Shown: in pieces, positions 8,995-17,942 of the stretch
How the letters are laid out: each line of letters starts with the position of its first letter
How positions within the stretch are numbered: the stretch's first letter is position 1
Source of the DNA: Bacteroides sp.
GTDB taxonomy: Bacteria > Bacteroidota > Bacteroidia > Bacteroidales > Bacteroidaceae
Assembly: GCF_030151085.1 (NCBI RefSeq)
Contig: NZ_JASLER010000080.1
Location: forward strand, 1-64,000
Direction: 5' to 3'
DNA: 64,000 nt
Position numbers and translations under genes: made by a program
The notes under the pieces: generated by a model
The model's input: only the letters and a program-made list of their open reading frames with translations
Database searches by the model: none
What the model was told of the DNA's origin: nothing

Positions 8995-9555
8995 TCAATA
9001 CATCCCATTTCTTCCTTGTTGTACCTCAATCCGTATTCCAAACGAGCCATTGGAAGATTTCAGCTCGAATGCACCTTTGAAATTATTCTTTTCCCAAGGT
9101 AAAGCAGAAGGGTTACGAACTTTCCAGCCATCTTTATCATACTCGCCATATGTATTGATGCGCATGCCGTTCTTTAGCTTGAAACTTCCCATTTGCAGAT
9201 TGTCCGTAGAATTCCAGAAGCCTGTAAGACCAAAAGGATTGGAACTGAAATACTGGGAGTTATTGAGGGAGAATATGTTTGAAAGTCCTTGCGAGTAAGT
9301 TACGTCAGGATTCAGTTGAAAAATCCGGCTGTAATCTTTACTGGCATCCGGTATCTCCAATGTAAACTTGGGAAGTTTGGGAGCAGATACATTCATCAGT
9401 CCCATATCGAGCAGGAATCCGTCATAGTTCTTAACGTTCGGCATTAGATCCCTGCCCGATGGTGGTACGTCATCAGAGGCAACTACTTCGTTTTGCGCAT
9501 TGATAGTAATAATGCTCGTAAGCAAAGTGATGATGCAGAAGAAGATTCGTTTCAT
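8995..9555 (-). CDS. Secreted protein of unknown function
   Basis: The 186-residue product has a clear signal peptide (MKRIFFCIITLLTSIITINAQ, cleavage after NAQ). The mature part is rich in N, S, G and aromatic residues, with alternating segments such as SFGIRIEVQQG at the C-terminus that suggest beta strands. I do not recognise the family. A GTG 12 bases upstream is in frame, but ATG 9555 gives the better signal peptide. A -7 box at 9606-9613 lies about 45 bases before the start. Confidence 0.65.
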   Translation of the reverse strand: MKRIFFCIITLLTSIITINAQNEVVASDDVPPSGRDLMPNVKNYDGFLLDMGLMNVSAPKLPKFTLEIPDASKDYSRIFQLNPDVTYSQGLSNIFSLNNSQYFSSNPFGLTGFWNSTDNLQMGSFKLKNGMRINTYGEYDKDGWKVRNPSALPWEKNNFKGAFELKSSNGSFGIRIEVQQGRNGMY

Positions 9556-9605
9556 ATCTTTGTTCACTTTTTAGTTAATGTCTGCGCTATACATGGCAGA
9601 CTGAA

Positions 9606-9613
9606 CAAAGATA
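9606..9613 (-). promoter_or_regulatory. -7 promoter element
   Basis: TATCTTTG on the minus strand, about 50 bases before the 8995-9555 gene. The leader contains a GTCTGC/GCAGAC hairpin. No good -33 TTTG is visible. Confidence 0.5.
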
Positions 9614-9657
9614 CTTCTTTCCTCTTATTCTTAAAAATTTCTTTGTATTATTTCTAT

Positions 9658-10437
9658 TTACTTACCAATACGAAAGACCGGACCGAAAATGGGTACTGTT
9701 GTCCACTTCATTTTTGTGGGATCATATACACGTTCCACACCGCCGTGAATTTCGAAATGATCGGTTACTTTCACTTCCATTACAATGCCATACTCACTTT
9801 GCCGATACATAGGGTTCATATAGCCATTCAACGAATTAGACTTTCCAAAACCGGAGTATTGACCGAAGGCGCGGATGCGAAGACGATCATTGATACGGTA
9901 AGCAATGGAAGCATTAAGTCCTAAATCCATTTGTGCACCATGTATGCGGGAAGGAATGGTGTATTTGGAGGCATAAACACCTCCTGACAATTCCCAGCGT
10001 TCATTGGGAGAATAGTACGTAATTCCTGCTCCTGCGTCCATAATGGCGCCCATCGTTGGATAAGTACTATAGCTGCTGTACATATCCAGTATTACTTCCG
10101 GAGATAGCAGAAAGTTTGCATAGCGTTCATAATCCATATCAAAGGGATTGGATTTGAAAGGCATCTTCTCCATATCCGCCCAGGGCAGTGGCTCTATATA
10201 TTCGGGCGGAGTGACGTGCAGGGTAACGCTGTCTTGCTGGTTCATAGGATAGTTTAGTTCCGGTTGCTCTTCTGAAAAAGTGCCGGCACGATTGGGTGGC
10301 ATACCCTTCTTCGAAACGGAAGGAACTTGTTCCTTTATCACAGGAAGACGGTCTTTGATCGTATCGCCCGGAAGCTCGCTCTGAGCATGTGCGTAAAGCG
10401 ACGAAAGGGCAAAAATGAATAATAATAACTTCTTCAT
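9658..10437 (-). CDS. Outer-membrane barrel-like protein in the rprXY operon
   Basis: The 259-residue product has a signal peptide (MKKLLLFIFALSSLYAHAQ), a proline-rich polar segment to about residue 100, and then a region of alternating polar and aromatic residues with paired glycines typical of small outer-membrane beta-barrels. The C-terminus ends VFRIGK. It follows rprY by 21 bases in the same direction, so it is probably read with the two-component genes and could be one of their targets. I do not recognise a named family. Confidence 0.65.
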   Translation of the reverse strand: MKKLLLFIFALSSLYAHAQSELPGDTIKDRLPVIKEQVPSVSKKGMPPNRAGTFSEEQPELNYPMNQQDSVTLHVTPPEYIEPLPWADMEKMPFKSNPFDMDYERYANFLLSPEVILDMYSSYSTYPTMGAIMDAGAGITYYSPNERWELSGGVYASKYTIPSRIHGAQMDLGLNASIAYRINDRLRIRAFGQYSGFGKSNSLNGYMNPMYRQSEYGIVMEVKVTDHFEIHGGVERVYDPTKMKWTTVPIFGPVFRIGK

Positions 10438-10458
10438 AAATAGTAGTTTAGTTTTCGT

Positions 10459-11178
10459 TTAGTTAATTATCAGTTTATATCCAATACCTCGTACATTGAC
10501 GATGCGTATACGATCATCTTGCGACAATTTATGGCGTAATTTGGTGATGAATACATGCAGGCTGCGGGAGTTGAAAAAGCTGTCGTCTCCCCAAAGGTCG
10601 AGCAAAACATTTTGGGTATTGACTACCTGGTTACGGTTTTCGCAAAGCCGTTTCAGGATTTCGGATTCACGGTGGGAGAGTTCTACTTCGGTATTTATGT
10701 GCGATGAAGTAAGGGCTCCAACGTATGTAAGGCGTTGCGTTACGGAGTTGAAGCGGTAACTGCCTATTTCAAAGCTGGTCGTTTCCATCGGTTTCTGGTT
10801 GGTGAAGGAAAATGCTTTGCCTACCAGTGCTTTGATGCGGATAATGAGTTCCTGCATGCCGAATGGCTTTTTCAGGTAATCATTAGCACCCAGCTCAAAT
10901 CCTTCTACTACGTCATTAATCGCAGAACGGGCGGTAAGGAACAAAACCGGAGTACCTTTGTCTGTCTGCCGGATGCGTCGTACCATCTCGAAGCCATCCA
11001 TACGGGGCATCATAACGTCTGCTACCAGGACATCGGGACGGATGTCGAAGAATAGCCGCAATCCTTCCTCACCGTCCGAAGCAGTGTGAATAATGAAGTT
11101 TTGCCCTTCCAGCGTATCTTTGATAATCATGGCAAGGGTTTGCTCATCTTCTACTAATAGTACGTTAATCTTTTCCAT
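10459..11178 (-). CDS. rprY: OmpR-type response regulator, RprY-like
   Basis: The 239-residue protein has a receiver domain (acidic pair E10/D11, phosphoacceptor Asp54 in VADVMMPRMDG, Lys in LKKPFG) and a C-terminal winged helix ending NVRGIGYKLIIN. It closely fits RprY of Bacteroides fragilis, and the upstream kinase fits RprX; that assignment is from memory of the pair, not from a search. An array of four 22-bp palindromes sits between the two genes and ends 63 bases before this start. It controls transcription in response to RprX; the physiological signal is not visible here. Confidence 0.78.
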   Translation of the reverse strand: MEKINVLLVEDEQTLAMIIKDTLEGQNFIIHTASDGEEGLRLFFDIRPDVLVADVMMPRMDGFEMVRRIRQTDKGTPVLFLTARSAINDVVEGFELGANDYLKKPFGMQELIIRIKALVGKAFSFTNQKPMETTSFEIGSYRFNSVTQRLTYVGALTSSHINTEVELSHRESEILKRLCENRNQVVNTQNVLLDLWGDDSFFNSRSLHVFITKLRHKLSQDDRIRIVNVRGIGYKLIIN

Positions 11179-11241
11179 GGCTTATAATGCTTTTTTTGTT
11201 TCTTATCAGTAAATCTTCTGTTTCGGCAGATCCAACTAACT

Positions 11242-11324
11242 GTTTCACCTAATGAAACTAACAGTTTCAAAGCATGAAACTTGTAGTTTCAAGGGATGAA
11301 ACAAACAGTTTCACCGGGTGAAAC
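11242..11324. repeat. Array of four 22-bp palindromes between rprX and rprY
   Basis: Four copies of the palindrome GTTTCA-N5-TGAAAC start at 11242, 11264, 11286 and 11308, exactly 22 bp apart, so a half-site occurs every 11 bp. All eight 6-base arms are identical. The five-base centres (CCTAA, AAGCA, AGGGA, CCGGG) and the five-base linkers (TAACA, TTGTA, AAACA) differ. The array begins 5 bp after the rprX stop codon. This is the cleanest of six arrays with the same period in the window. Confidence 0.95.
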
Positions 11325-11329
11325 TATTT

Positions 11330-12871
11330 CTACTCCCGCTTCAAGTGTACAATGAAGCTGCTTCCTTTTCCGGGTTCACTCTTTACTTTTATAGTTCCTC
11401 CGTGTTTCTCTATCATTGTTTTTACGTAAAATAGTCCTAAACCATAGCCTTTTACGTCATGCAGATTGCCTGTAGGAACACGATAAAACTTATCGAAGAC
11501 ATGTTGCAGCTTATCAGCAGGAATGCCGATACCGCGGTCGCTTACGGAAATCTCAGTCCATTTATCTTGTCCGATGGAGGTATTCCGGCATTGAATATGT
11601 ATCTCAGCCTCACTCTGTGAATACTTGATGGCATTGTCTATCAGGTTACTGAGGATATTGCTGAAATGCGTCCGGTCTGCAAGGGCAGTCAGATCTTTGG
11701 GTTCCAGATCGACTGTAATATGTACAGGCTTTTCTGCTTTCAATTTATGTTGCTCGATGAGCGGTTCTAAGATGCTGTGCAACGAAAGCTCTTCGGGGTG
11801 CAGACGGAACGTTTTACGACGCTCCATACTCATGGAGAGTATTTGCTCAACCAGTCCGCTAAGACGTTGGAGTTGCTCTTGGCAAATGTTCAGATATTTG
11901 TCACGTTTTGCCTTTTCTTCGGCTTGGTTGAAGTTGAGTAGGGCATCATTGGCGGCGTAAGCTACGGCAATAGGGGTCTTCAATTCATGGGTGATGTTGT
12001 TGGTGAAGTCGCTCTTCATCTCCTCCAAGGTCTTCTGTTTTAAAATAGTTCGGATAAGGAACCAGAAGGAAAATCCTAAGATAATCAGGATAATAAAAGA
12101 TGTGGTAAGTATGCCCGACATCTGCTTTAATATCAGTATGTTGATAGGTTCCATCGTTAGCCGGTAACTCTCGCTGTTGTGCAAGTTGAAGGCATAGTTG
12201 TATTGCTTGGCTTTGGGGCTGGGTATATACTCTGGGGTGCCGCATACGCCTATTGTGTCGGTAAAGGCTATCGTCGAATCTCTACCTCCTCCTTTATATA
12301 AGTGTTCCAACCGATAGGCTACATCAAGTCCATACTCGCGCAATGCGCTGATGAGCAAACTGTCATAGACCGCCAGATCGGGCCCTGAAATAATATCCAA
12401 ACCGGAATGTAATCCTCGTTGGAAATAATTCGCCAGCTTCTGCATGTTGTTTTGCTTGCTAAGCATAACGTCAACACTTTCGTTGACTCTCATAGCCGAA
12501 GTCAACGAGTCAAAGGGAGTACCCTCGGTAATAGTGTCTTTTTCTATATTGACTGTGAGGCTATCTGTATTGTCAGGCTCGCTTGTGGAGGAGTGTCTGG
12601 TGATACTTGCAGTACTGCTTACGTATGGTTTATCATTGTCAAATCCTGTAGATACATTTACTGTCCCTGTACTGGTAGTATCATTTCGAAAATTCTCTAC
12701 GCGTATTATCATCTCGTTATAATCGCTCATGCGCATGGCTTCGGTGATATTGCGTTCCATTTCGTCGTGCATGGTGCGGTAGAGCCCCATCAGCCAGTAG
12801 GTCTGATAACCGAATATGCCGGTCAGAGAAAGAATGACGAGCAAGGTGATGTATTTGGAGGGTAGTTTCAT
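11330..12871 (-). CDS. rprX: Sensor histidine kinase, RprX-like
   Basis: The 513-residue kinase has a membrane helix at about residues 7-27, a periplasmic sensor region of about 220 residues, a second helix (FIILIILGFSFWFLI), and then the kinase core: H-box with His295 in THELKTP, N-box LIDNAIKYS, and G-boxes DRGIGIP and GYGLGL. ATG 12871 is chosen over an upstream TTG because it starts just before the first membrane helix. It is divergent from the TonB-receptor-like gene at 13053. Confidence 0.85.
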   Translation of the reverse strand: MKLPSKYITLLVILSLTGIFGYQTYWLMGLYRTMHDEMERNITEAMRMSDYNEMIIRVENFRNDTTSTGTVNVSTGFDNDKPYVSSTASITRHSSTSEPDNTDSLTVNIEKDTITEGTPFDSLTSAMRVNESVDVMLSKQNNMQKLANYFQRGLHSGLDIISGPDLAVYDSLLISALREYGLDVAYRLEHLYKGGGRDSTIAFTDTIGVCGTPEYIPSPKAKQYNYAFNLHNSESYRLTMEPINILILKQMSGILTTSFIILIILGFSFWFLIRTILKQKTLEEMKSDFTNNITHELKTPIAVAYAANDALLNFNQAEEKAKRDKYLNICQEQLQRLSGLVEQILSMSMERRKTFRLHPEELSLHSILEPLIEQHKLKAEKPVHITVDLEPKDLTALADRTHFSNILSNLIDNAIKYSQSEAEIHIQCRNTSIGQDKWTEISVSDRGIGIPADKLQHVFDKFYRVPTGNLHDVKGYGLGLFYVKTMIEKHGGTIKVKSEPGKGSSFIVHLKRE

Positions 12872-12898
12872 GAGTATTTGTTGTTTGAGAATGCAAGG

Positions 12899-12906
12899 CA
12901 AATATA
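12899..12906 (-). promoter_or_regulatory. -7 promoter element for rprX
   Basis: TATATTTG on the minus strand, 28 bases before the rprX start. Two direct repeats of TAAGACTRAATAA lie upstream at 12937-12949 and 12969-12981, 32 bp apart, in the region shared with the divergent gene at 13053. Confidence 0.45.
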
Positions 12907-13052
12907 AACACTTTTATCATGCGGTAGGCTATATGATAAGACTAAATAACACTTCTGATAACAGTAAATAAGACTGAATAAGATTGCGATAACGCAGACA
13001 TCTCTTTTTTATCCCGTACTTTGCAGCATCGAAAACATTAAAACATGTAGCT

Positions 13053-15185
13053 ATGCAATACAAGTACATTTTCCCTTTCGTATTTTGTGCGTTCAGTACA
13101 AGTCTTTCTGCCCAGCAAGTGGCAGACAATAATGAAAGAACTCTCAGTGCAGATAGTTTAATCACTAGTGATTCCCGTTTAGATAGTCTTTTTCAAACTC
13201 TGCCTGAAGTAATGGTTACCGGAGAACGTCCCATCGTTAAAGCCCAGGCAGGCAAGCTGGTATATGATTTGCCTCGTCTAATTAGTAATCAGCCTATAGA
13301 TAATGCCTACGATGCAATGAAAGAGCTCCCCGGTGTTACTGAAATGAATGGCGGACTTCAACTGGCAGGACAAAGTGTTACCGTTATCCTTGATGGCAAA
13401 GTAACCACTCTCAGTACCGAACAACTTTATGCTTTATTGAAAACCATCCCTGCCAGCCGCATAGCGAATGCGGAAGTAATGTATAATGCTCCTGCACGCT
13501 ACCAAGTGCGTGGTGCTCTTATCAATATCACTTTAAAGCAAGCCGCAGGCGGTTCCAACTCCTGGCAAGGTGAACTCTATGCCAAATACCACCAAAAGCA
13601 CTACGAAGGTTTTGAAGAACGTGCCAGTTTACTTTTCAATAAGAATAAATTCTCAGCAGACTTTCTTTACTCGCATAGCCACGGTCGGGGATACTCTGTT
13701 ACCGACAAGGAGGCTATGCATTCTCTCTCAGACGGCTCGGTTCACCCCATGACGACAAATGAGGTGGGCCACAGCCGCTCCCATACCCATAGTTTCCGCA
13801 TAGGTACGGACTATAACATTGCCGAAAACCATCAACTGAGTTTTGTGTACAATGGTAAATATGGCACTTATCATAACCGGGTGAATATTGAAGGCAGCCA
13901 AGTGTCTAATACGAAAAGTAACAGTACAGACTGGATGCATAACGGTCGATTGGATTACCGTACGCCTTTCGGTCTGAAAGCCGGAGCAGAATTGACTTAT
14001 TACAATTCTCCATCCGATCAACTACTTCACAGCCGCTTGCAGGATGAACAACTGGATTTCCTCACCGAAGATTGTCAGCGCATCAACCGATGGAAGTTGT
14101 TTCTTGCTCAGGAGCATACCTTGAAGAACGGTTGGGGATTGAATTATGGAGCCATTTATACTACCAGCATCGATAACAGCTTTCAATATTATTTTGATCC
14201 GGAGACAGGCGAACCGCTAACTTCTTCTGATGCTATCAGTAATATGAAGTCCCGTCGCCGAGAGCAGACATTGAATTTCTATGCAGGCTTCAACAAAAGT
14301 TTCGGTGATAAGCTTTCGATGGATGCTTCATTGGCGGTAGAGTATTATAAAACCCCGGTATGGAACCAGTGGGATTGGTATCCTACCATCAATTTGACCT
14401 ATATGCCGGCTGCGGGACATGTATTGCAAATGTCTTTGAGTAGTGATAAGGAGTATCCTGACTATTGGGCTGTACAAGATAATATCTCTTATATAGGCGG
14501 AGGATATTCTGAGATTCATGGTAACCCGTTGCTGCGTCCGGCACAAAGCTATGAATTTCAAACGACTTATATTTTGAAGAGCAAATACATCTTCAGTGCC
14601 TGGTTCAATCATACGAAAGACTACTCTGTGCAAACCCTTTATCAGGCTTCCAACCGTTTAGTCGAAATCTATAAATATTTCAATTTTGATTATCAACAAC
14701 AAGCAGGAATACAGGCATCTGTGCCATTTAATATAAAGAAGTGGTTGAACTCGCGTATCACCTTAATAGGAGTATGGCATCATGAGAAAGACAACGATTT
14801 TTGGGATATTCCATTCAACCGTAAGAAGTTTTTTGGTATCGCCCAGATGAACAATAACTTCATTCTATCCACCAAGCCCGATTTGAAGTTGAATGTGACC
14901 GGATTTGTGCGTAGCAGTGCCATTCAAGGTATATACGATCTTCCTGCATCGGGTAATGTAAATGCAGCTTTGCGTTATAGCTTGGCCAAAGGGAAAGCAA
15001 TAGTTAATCTGTATTGCAACGACATCTTCGAAACAGGGCAGGTTTCACCACGCATCCGCTTTAATACGCAGAATGTGACGAATCATTATAGTTGCTACCG
15101 TGAGATAGGAGTGTCGTTCACTTATAAGTTCGGTGGATATAAGGAAAAGGAACGTGAGGCGGTAGATACATCACGTTTCAAATAG
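13053..15185 (+). CDS. Outer-membrane beta-barrel protein of the TonB-receptor type
   Basis: The 710-residue product has a signal peptide (cleavage near SLSAQQ, residue 20), then a plug-like domain at about residues 48-165 (LPEVMVTGERP, DAMKELPGV, VTVILDGK, SRIANAEVMYN), and a long barrel of alternating strands ending VSFTYKFGG. This is the layout of the outer membrane protein beta-barrel family related to TonB-dependent receptors, here without the N-terminal carboxypeptidase-like repeat of SusC. No SusD partner is adjacent, so a peptide, metal or unknown ligand is possible. It lies divergent from rprX and may respond to it. Confidence 0.82.
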   Translation: MQYKYIFPFVFCAFSTSLSAQQVADNNERTLSADSLITSDSRLDSLFQTLPEVMVTGERPIVKAQAGKLVYDLPRLISNQPIDNAYDAMKELPGVTEMNGGLQLAGQSVTVILDGKVTTLSTEQLYALLKTIPASRIANAEVMYNAPARYQVRGALINITLKQAAGGSNSWQGELYAKYHQKHYEGFEERASLLFNKNKFSADFLYSHSHGRGYSVTDKEAMHSLSDGSVHPMTTNEVGHSRSHTHSFRIGTDYNIAENHQLSFVYNGKYGTYHNRVNIEGSQVSNTKSNSTDWMHNGRLDYRTPFGLKAGAELTYYNSPSDQLLHSRLQDEQLDFLTEDCQRINRWKLFLAQEHTLKNGWGLNYGAIYTTSIDNSFQYYFDPETGEPLTSSDAISNMKSRRREQTLNFYAGFNKSFGDKLSMDASLAVEYYKTPVWNQWDWYPTINLTYMPAAGHVLQMSLSSDKEYPDYWAVQDNISYIGGGYSEIHGNPLLRPAQSYEFQTTYILKSKYIFSAWFNHTKDYSVQTLYQASNRLVEIYKYFNFDYQQQAGIQASVPFNIKKWLNSRITLIGVWHHEKDNDFWDIPFNRKKFFGIAQMNNNFILSTKPDLKLNVTGFVRSSAIQGIYDLPASGNVNAALRYSLAKGKAIVNLYCNDIFETGQVSPRIRFNTQNVTNHYSCYREIGVSFTYKFGGYKEKEREAVDTSRFK

Positions 15186-15190
15186 AACGG

Positions 15191-15280
15191 GTTTGCACTT
15201 GTACTAGCTTAGGCTCACATTCCTATAAGCGTAAGTTCATACTTATAGGAGTGTGAGCCTACGCTAGTACAAGTGTAAAT
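15191..15280. repeat. Near-perfect 34-bp inverted repeat with 22-bp internal period
   Basis: Arms 15196-15229 and 15242-15275 match at 32 of 34 positions around a 12-base loop, and the structure starts 10 bases after the TonB-receptor-like stop codon. Inside it, AGCNTARGYTCA recurs at 15206 and 15228 (22 bp apart) and in reverse at 15254. It could act as a terminator or RNA-stabilising hairpin, but no T-run follows. Confidence 0.85.
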
Positions 15281-15415
15281 TTAAGCAGTTGCATGTGTTT
15301 TACCTTCTTGTTTTGGGAATATGGAAAGTGTAACAAATTATAAAATAGAATATGGTATAGCCGTAATATACGTACTTTTAGTAACTTGCCTTCCATTATA
15401 ATAATACTGTGAAAT

Positions 15416-16615
15416 ATGAATAAGAAAGGATTTATTGTTTGGATACTTCTTTTAACGGCAAGCATCTGGGCGCAAGCACAAGGAATCTTTGTGATAGAAG
15501 GACTAGTGAAGAATGTAAAACAAGGAGTTCGCTTAGAATTGTACCGGATGGAAGGAGGGGTAGGCAATGTCATTGCTGTTGATACCTTGCGAGGAGATAC
15601 TTTTCGCTTCGAACAGCCGGCGCTGGGGCAGGAAATAGATCGCGTAGGGTTAATGATTATAGATGGCAACGTATTTAATATAGGACTTGACTTATGGGTT
15701 AAAGCTGGCACTCATATTCGTTTGAAGGGGGAAGACATGAATATTTATACCTGGAAAGTAGAGAATGATAATCCTCTTCAAAAGACACGACAACTTTTTG
15801 TGGATGATTCTTACGATTTATGGAATCTTATTCAAGAGACCCGTATGGACTATATGCGCCTTAGGCGTACTTATGAAAAGAAAGAACTTACTGAGGAAGA
15901 AAAGGCATGGGTTCTCTCTTTACGTGATAGTTTAGAACGTAAAGAGGATGAGTTGATTATACGTATTTCTGCCAATGATATAGCCCGCATGAAGCAATTG
16001 CCGATTGATGAAGTGTGGATGCAGAAACTGATGGATTTGGCAGTGAGCGTAAAATCCACAAAGAATTTTCCTTATCGCAAAGAAGTGGAGCTGCTTTACA
16101 ACATGCTATCTGATGAACAACGACAGACTCAGCAAGTAATGGATATTGAAGCTTATTTGGCGCCTCCCGAGTCAGTGTCACTTGTAGAAAAAGCTGCGGA
16201 CGGTGATTTATTCGACTTGCAGGGACAAGTACATCATTTATCCGATTTTAAAGGTAAATCGGTCTTAATAGATTTCTGGAGCCGCGGATGTGGACCTTGC
16301 CTCATGGCATTGCCAGAGATGGAGGAAATCAGCAAGAAGTATGAAAACAGTTTAGTCTTGGTCAGCCTGAGTATAGATGACAAAACCGGTTGGGAGATAG
16401 CTTCGAGACATCATAAGATTACCTGGTGGAACTTGAACGATTTGAAAGGACAACATGGGATCTATGCCAAATATACTTCAGGCTCTATTCCCCGTTACGT
16501 CTTTTTATCTTCCGAAGGAGAGGTGGTTGAAATGTGGTCGGGTTATGGAAAAGGCAGCTTGAAACTTAAAATGCAGGAATTGTTGAATACGGAGAAGAAA
16601 GGAGATAAGCTTTAA
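15416..16615 (+). CDS. TlpA-like thiol-disulfide protein with N-terminal DUF4369-like domain
   Basis: The 399-residue product has a signal peptide ending AQAQ (residue 22), an N-terminal beta-rich domain of about 110 residues similar to DUF4369, a charged helical linker, and a C-terminal thioredoxin domain from about residue 260 with the redox motif CGPC in DFWSRGCGPCLMALPEM. The cis-proline is seen in SGSIPRYVF. Such proteins reduce or exchange disulfides in the periplasm. It is convergent with the minus-strand kinase at 16635, 19 bases away. Confidence 0.85.
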   Translation: MNKKGFIVWILLLTASIWAQAQGIFVIEGLVKNVKQGVRLELYRMEGGVGNVIAVDTLRGDTFRFEQPALGQEIDRVGLMIIDGNVFNIGLDLWVKAGTHIRLKGEDMNIYTWKVENDNPLQKTRQLFVDDSYDLWNLIQETRMDYMRLRRTYEKKELTEEEKAWVLSLRDSLERKEDELIIRISANDIARMKQLPIDEVWMQKLMDLAVSVKSTKNFPYRKEVELLYNMLSDEQRQTQQVMDIEAYLAPPESVSLVEKAADGDLFDLQGQVHHLSDFKGKSVLIDFWSRGCGPCLMALPEMEEISKKYENSLVLVSLSIDDKTGWEIASRHHKITWWNLNDLKGQHGIYAKYTSGSIPRYVFLSSEGEVVEMWSGYGKGSLKLKMQELLNTEKKGDKL

Positions 16616-16634
16616 ATGAATAATAATTGCAAGG

Positions 16635-17927
16635 TTATATTGAAGGAAACAGCAACGTAAACGTACTCCCTTCTCCGGGCTTCGAACTGGCAGTTAGATT
16701 ACCATTGTGTTGGTGCATAATCTGCCGGGATATAGTTAGCCCGATGCCCGAACCTGTGGGTTTGGTAGTGAAGAAGGGAACGAAGATACGTTCCAGTACA
16801 TCTGGCTCGATGCCGGTTCCGTCGTCCGTTACTCTTAGATAGGGCCGGTTAGCGGAAGAGATGCCTGCGGAAAGGGCGATATGCTTCGCCTCGTTTTCGC
16901 GGGCATTCTTTATGAGGTTGATAAGGATTTGCTCAATCAGACTCTTATCGGCAATAAGTTTCAGGGGAGACGGAGACAAAGATAGAGAAAGATCATTGCA
17001 GTCGTTTTGCATCAGTTGCAGGACATCTTGCAGAAGTTCTCCGGCTGTATGTAGTTTCAAGACAGGCTGAGGTAAGTGGGATACTTCACGGTAGTTACCC
17101 ATAAAATGTACCAATCCATTGCCGCGTCGATTGATGGTTTGGAGCATTTGGCGAATGTCGGATTTGGTGGTTTCATCTCCGTCCAGTTCATCTATCTGTT
17201 TCGAAAGTAGTTCGGTAAGAGAAATAACGGGAGTGATGGAATTCATTATTTCGTGCGTCAGTACACGGATCAATTTCTGCCAGGATTCTGTTTCCTGGGT
17301 ATCGAGGGCAGAATGTATGTTCTTCATACTGGCTATGATAAGCCGCCTGCCTTGAATGGTGAACTCCATACCCGATAGTGCCATCTGTATGGTTTCATCC
17401 TTTTGATGTATTTGCAGAATAGAAAGGTCTCCGGCTTTTAGTTTGCGAAGTCGTTCGGGCAGTTCGGGGTGAAGGGATTCTATGTCGCCGAGTCGCTTTG
17501 CGGCTTCGTTCATCCATTCCATCGTACCGATGGGAGTATAAACCAAGATTGCGATGTCTATGTGATTGGCAAGTGCCTGAAAGTATTGCAAACGGCTTTC
17601 TTTCTTCTGAAGAGTATGACGGTAGTGCTCTAGCGCATTTTGCATCTCTTCCAATAACTCAGCTGGGAGGGATTGCTGGCTCTCTTTTCCTTGTACCGGT
17701 GAGGACTGGAATTCAGAATAACGAATCGACCAGATGAATTGTGCCATAAAGTGAGCGGATCGTAGGAGGTAGCGGTAGATAAGCCAGGCTACAGTTAGTG
17801 TCAGAAAGGAAGCGACACATAGGCTGATATAGAAACCGTGCAATGCAAGCCATGCAGTTGCAAAGCAGCATAGTAGCAGTGCTACAGTCAGTAGGAAAGG
17901 TGTCTTTGTCCAATGTTGTATCTTCAT
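16635..17927 (-). CDS. Sensor histidine kinase partner of the sigma-54 activator
   Basis: The 430-residue kinase begins with two adjacent membrane helices (residues 10-30 and 32-50), then a PAS-like segment (about residues 105-210) and the kinase core: H-box in LTHEIMNSITP, N-box LIKNARENEA, G-boxes DDGTGIEP and GSGIGL. The NtrY-like short form without a periplasmic sensor suggests that it senses membrane or cytoplasmic state. It starts 15 bases after the response regulator gene, so the two form an operon. Confidence 0.87.
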   Translation of the reverse strand: MKIQHWTKTPFLLTVALLLCCFATAWLALHGFYISLCVASFLTLTVAWLIYRYLLRSAHFMAQFIWSIRYSEFQSSPVQGKESQQSLPAELLEEMQNALEHYRHTLQKKESRLQYFQALANHIDIAILVYTPIGTMEWMNEAAKRLGDIESLHPELPERLRKLKAGDLSILQIHQKDETIQMALSGMEFTIQGRRLIIASMKNIHSALDTQETESWQKLIRVLTHEIMNSITPVISLTELLSKQIDELDGDETTKSDIRQMLQTINRRGNGLVHFMGNYREVSHLPQPVLKLHTAGELLQDVLQLMQNDCNDLSLSLSPSPLKLIADKSLIEQILINLIKNARENEAKHIALSAGISSANRPYLRVTDDGTGIEPDVLERIFVPFFTTKPTGSGIGLTISRQIMHQHNGNLTASSKPGEGSTFTLLFPSI

Positions 17928-17942
17928 AACTCTTTTGATATA

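Noticed and set aside
11242..11324. CRISPR array
   Set aside because: Units are contiguous without 30-40 bp spacers and no cas genes are present.
12899..12901. TTG start for rprX
   Set aside because: It would add ten polar residues before the first membrane helix; ATG 12871 fits better.
15196..15275. Intrinsic terminator of the TonB-receptor-like gene
   Set aside because: The stem is very long and no T-run follows on either strand.
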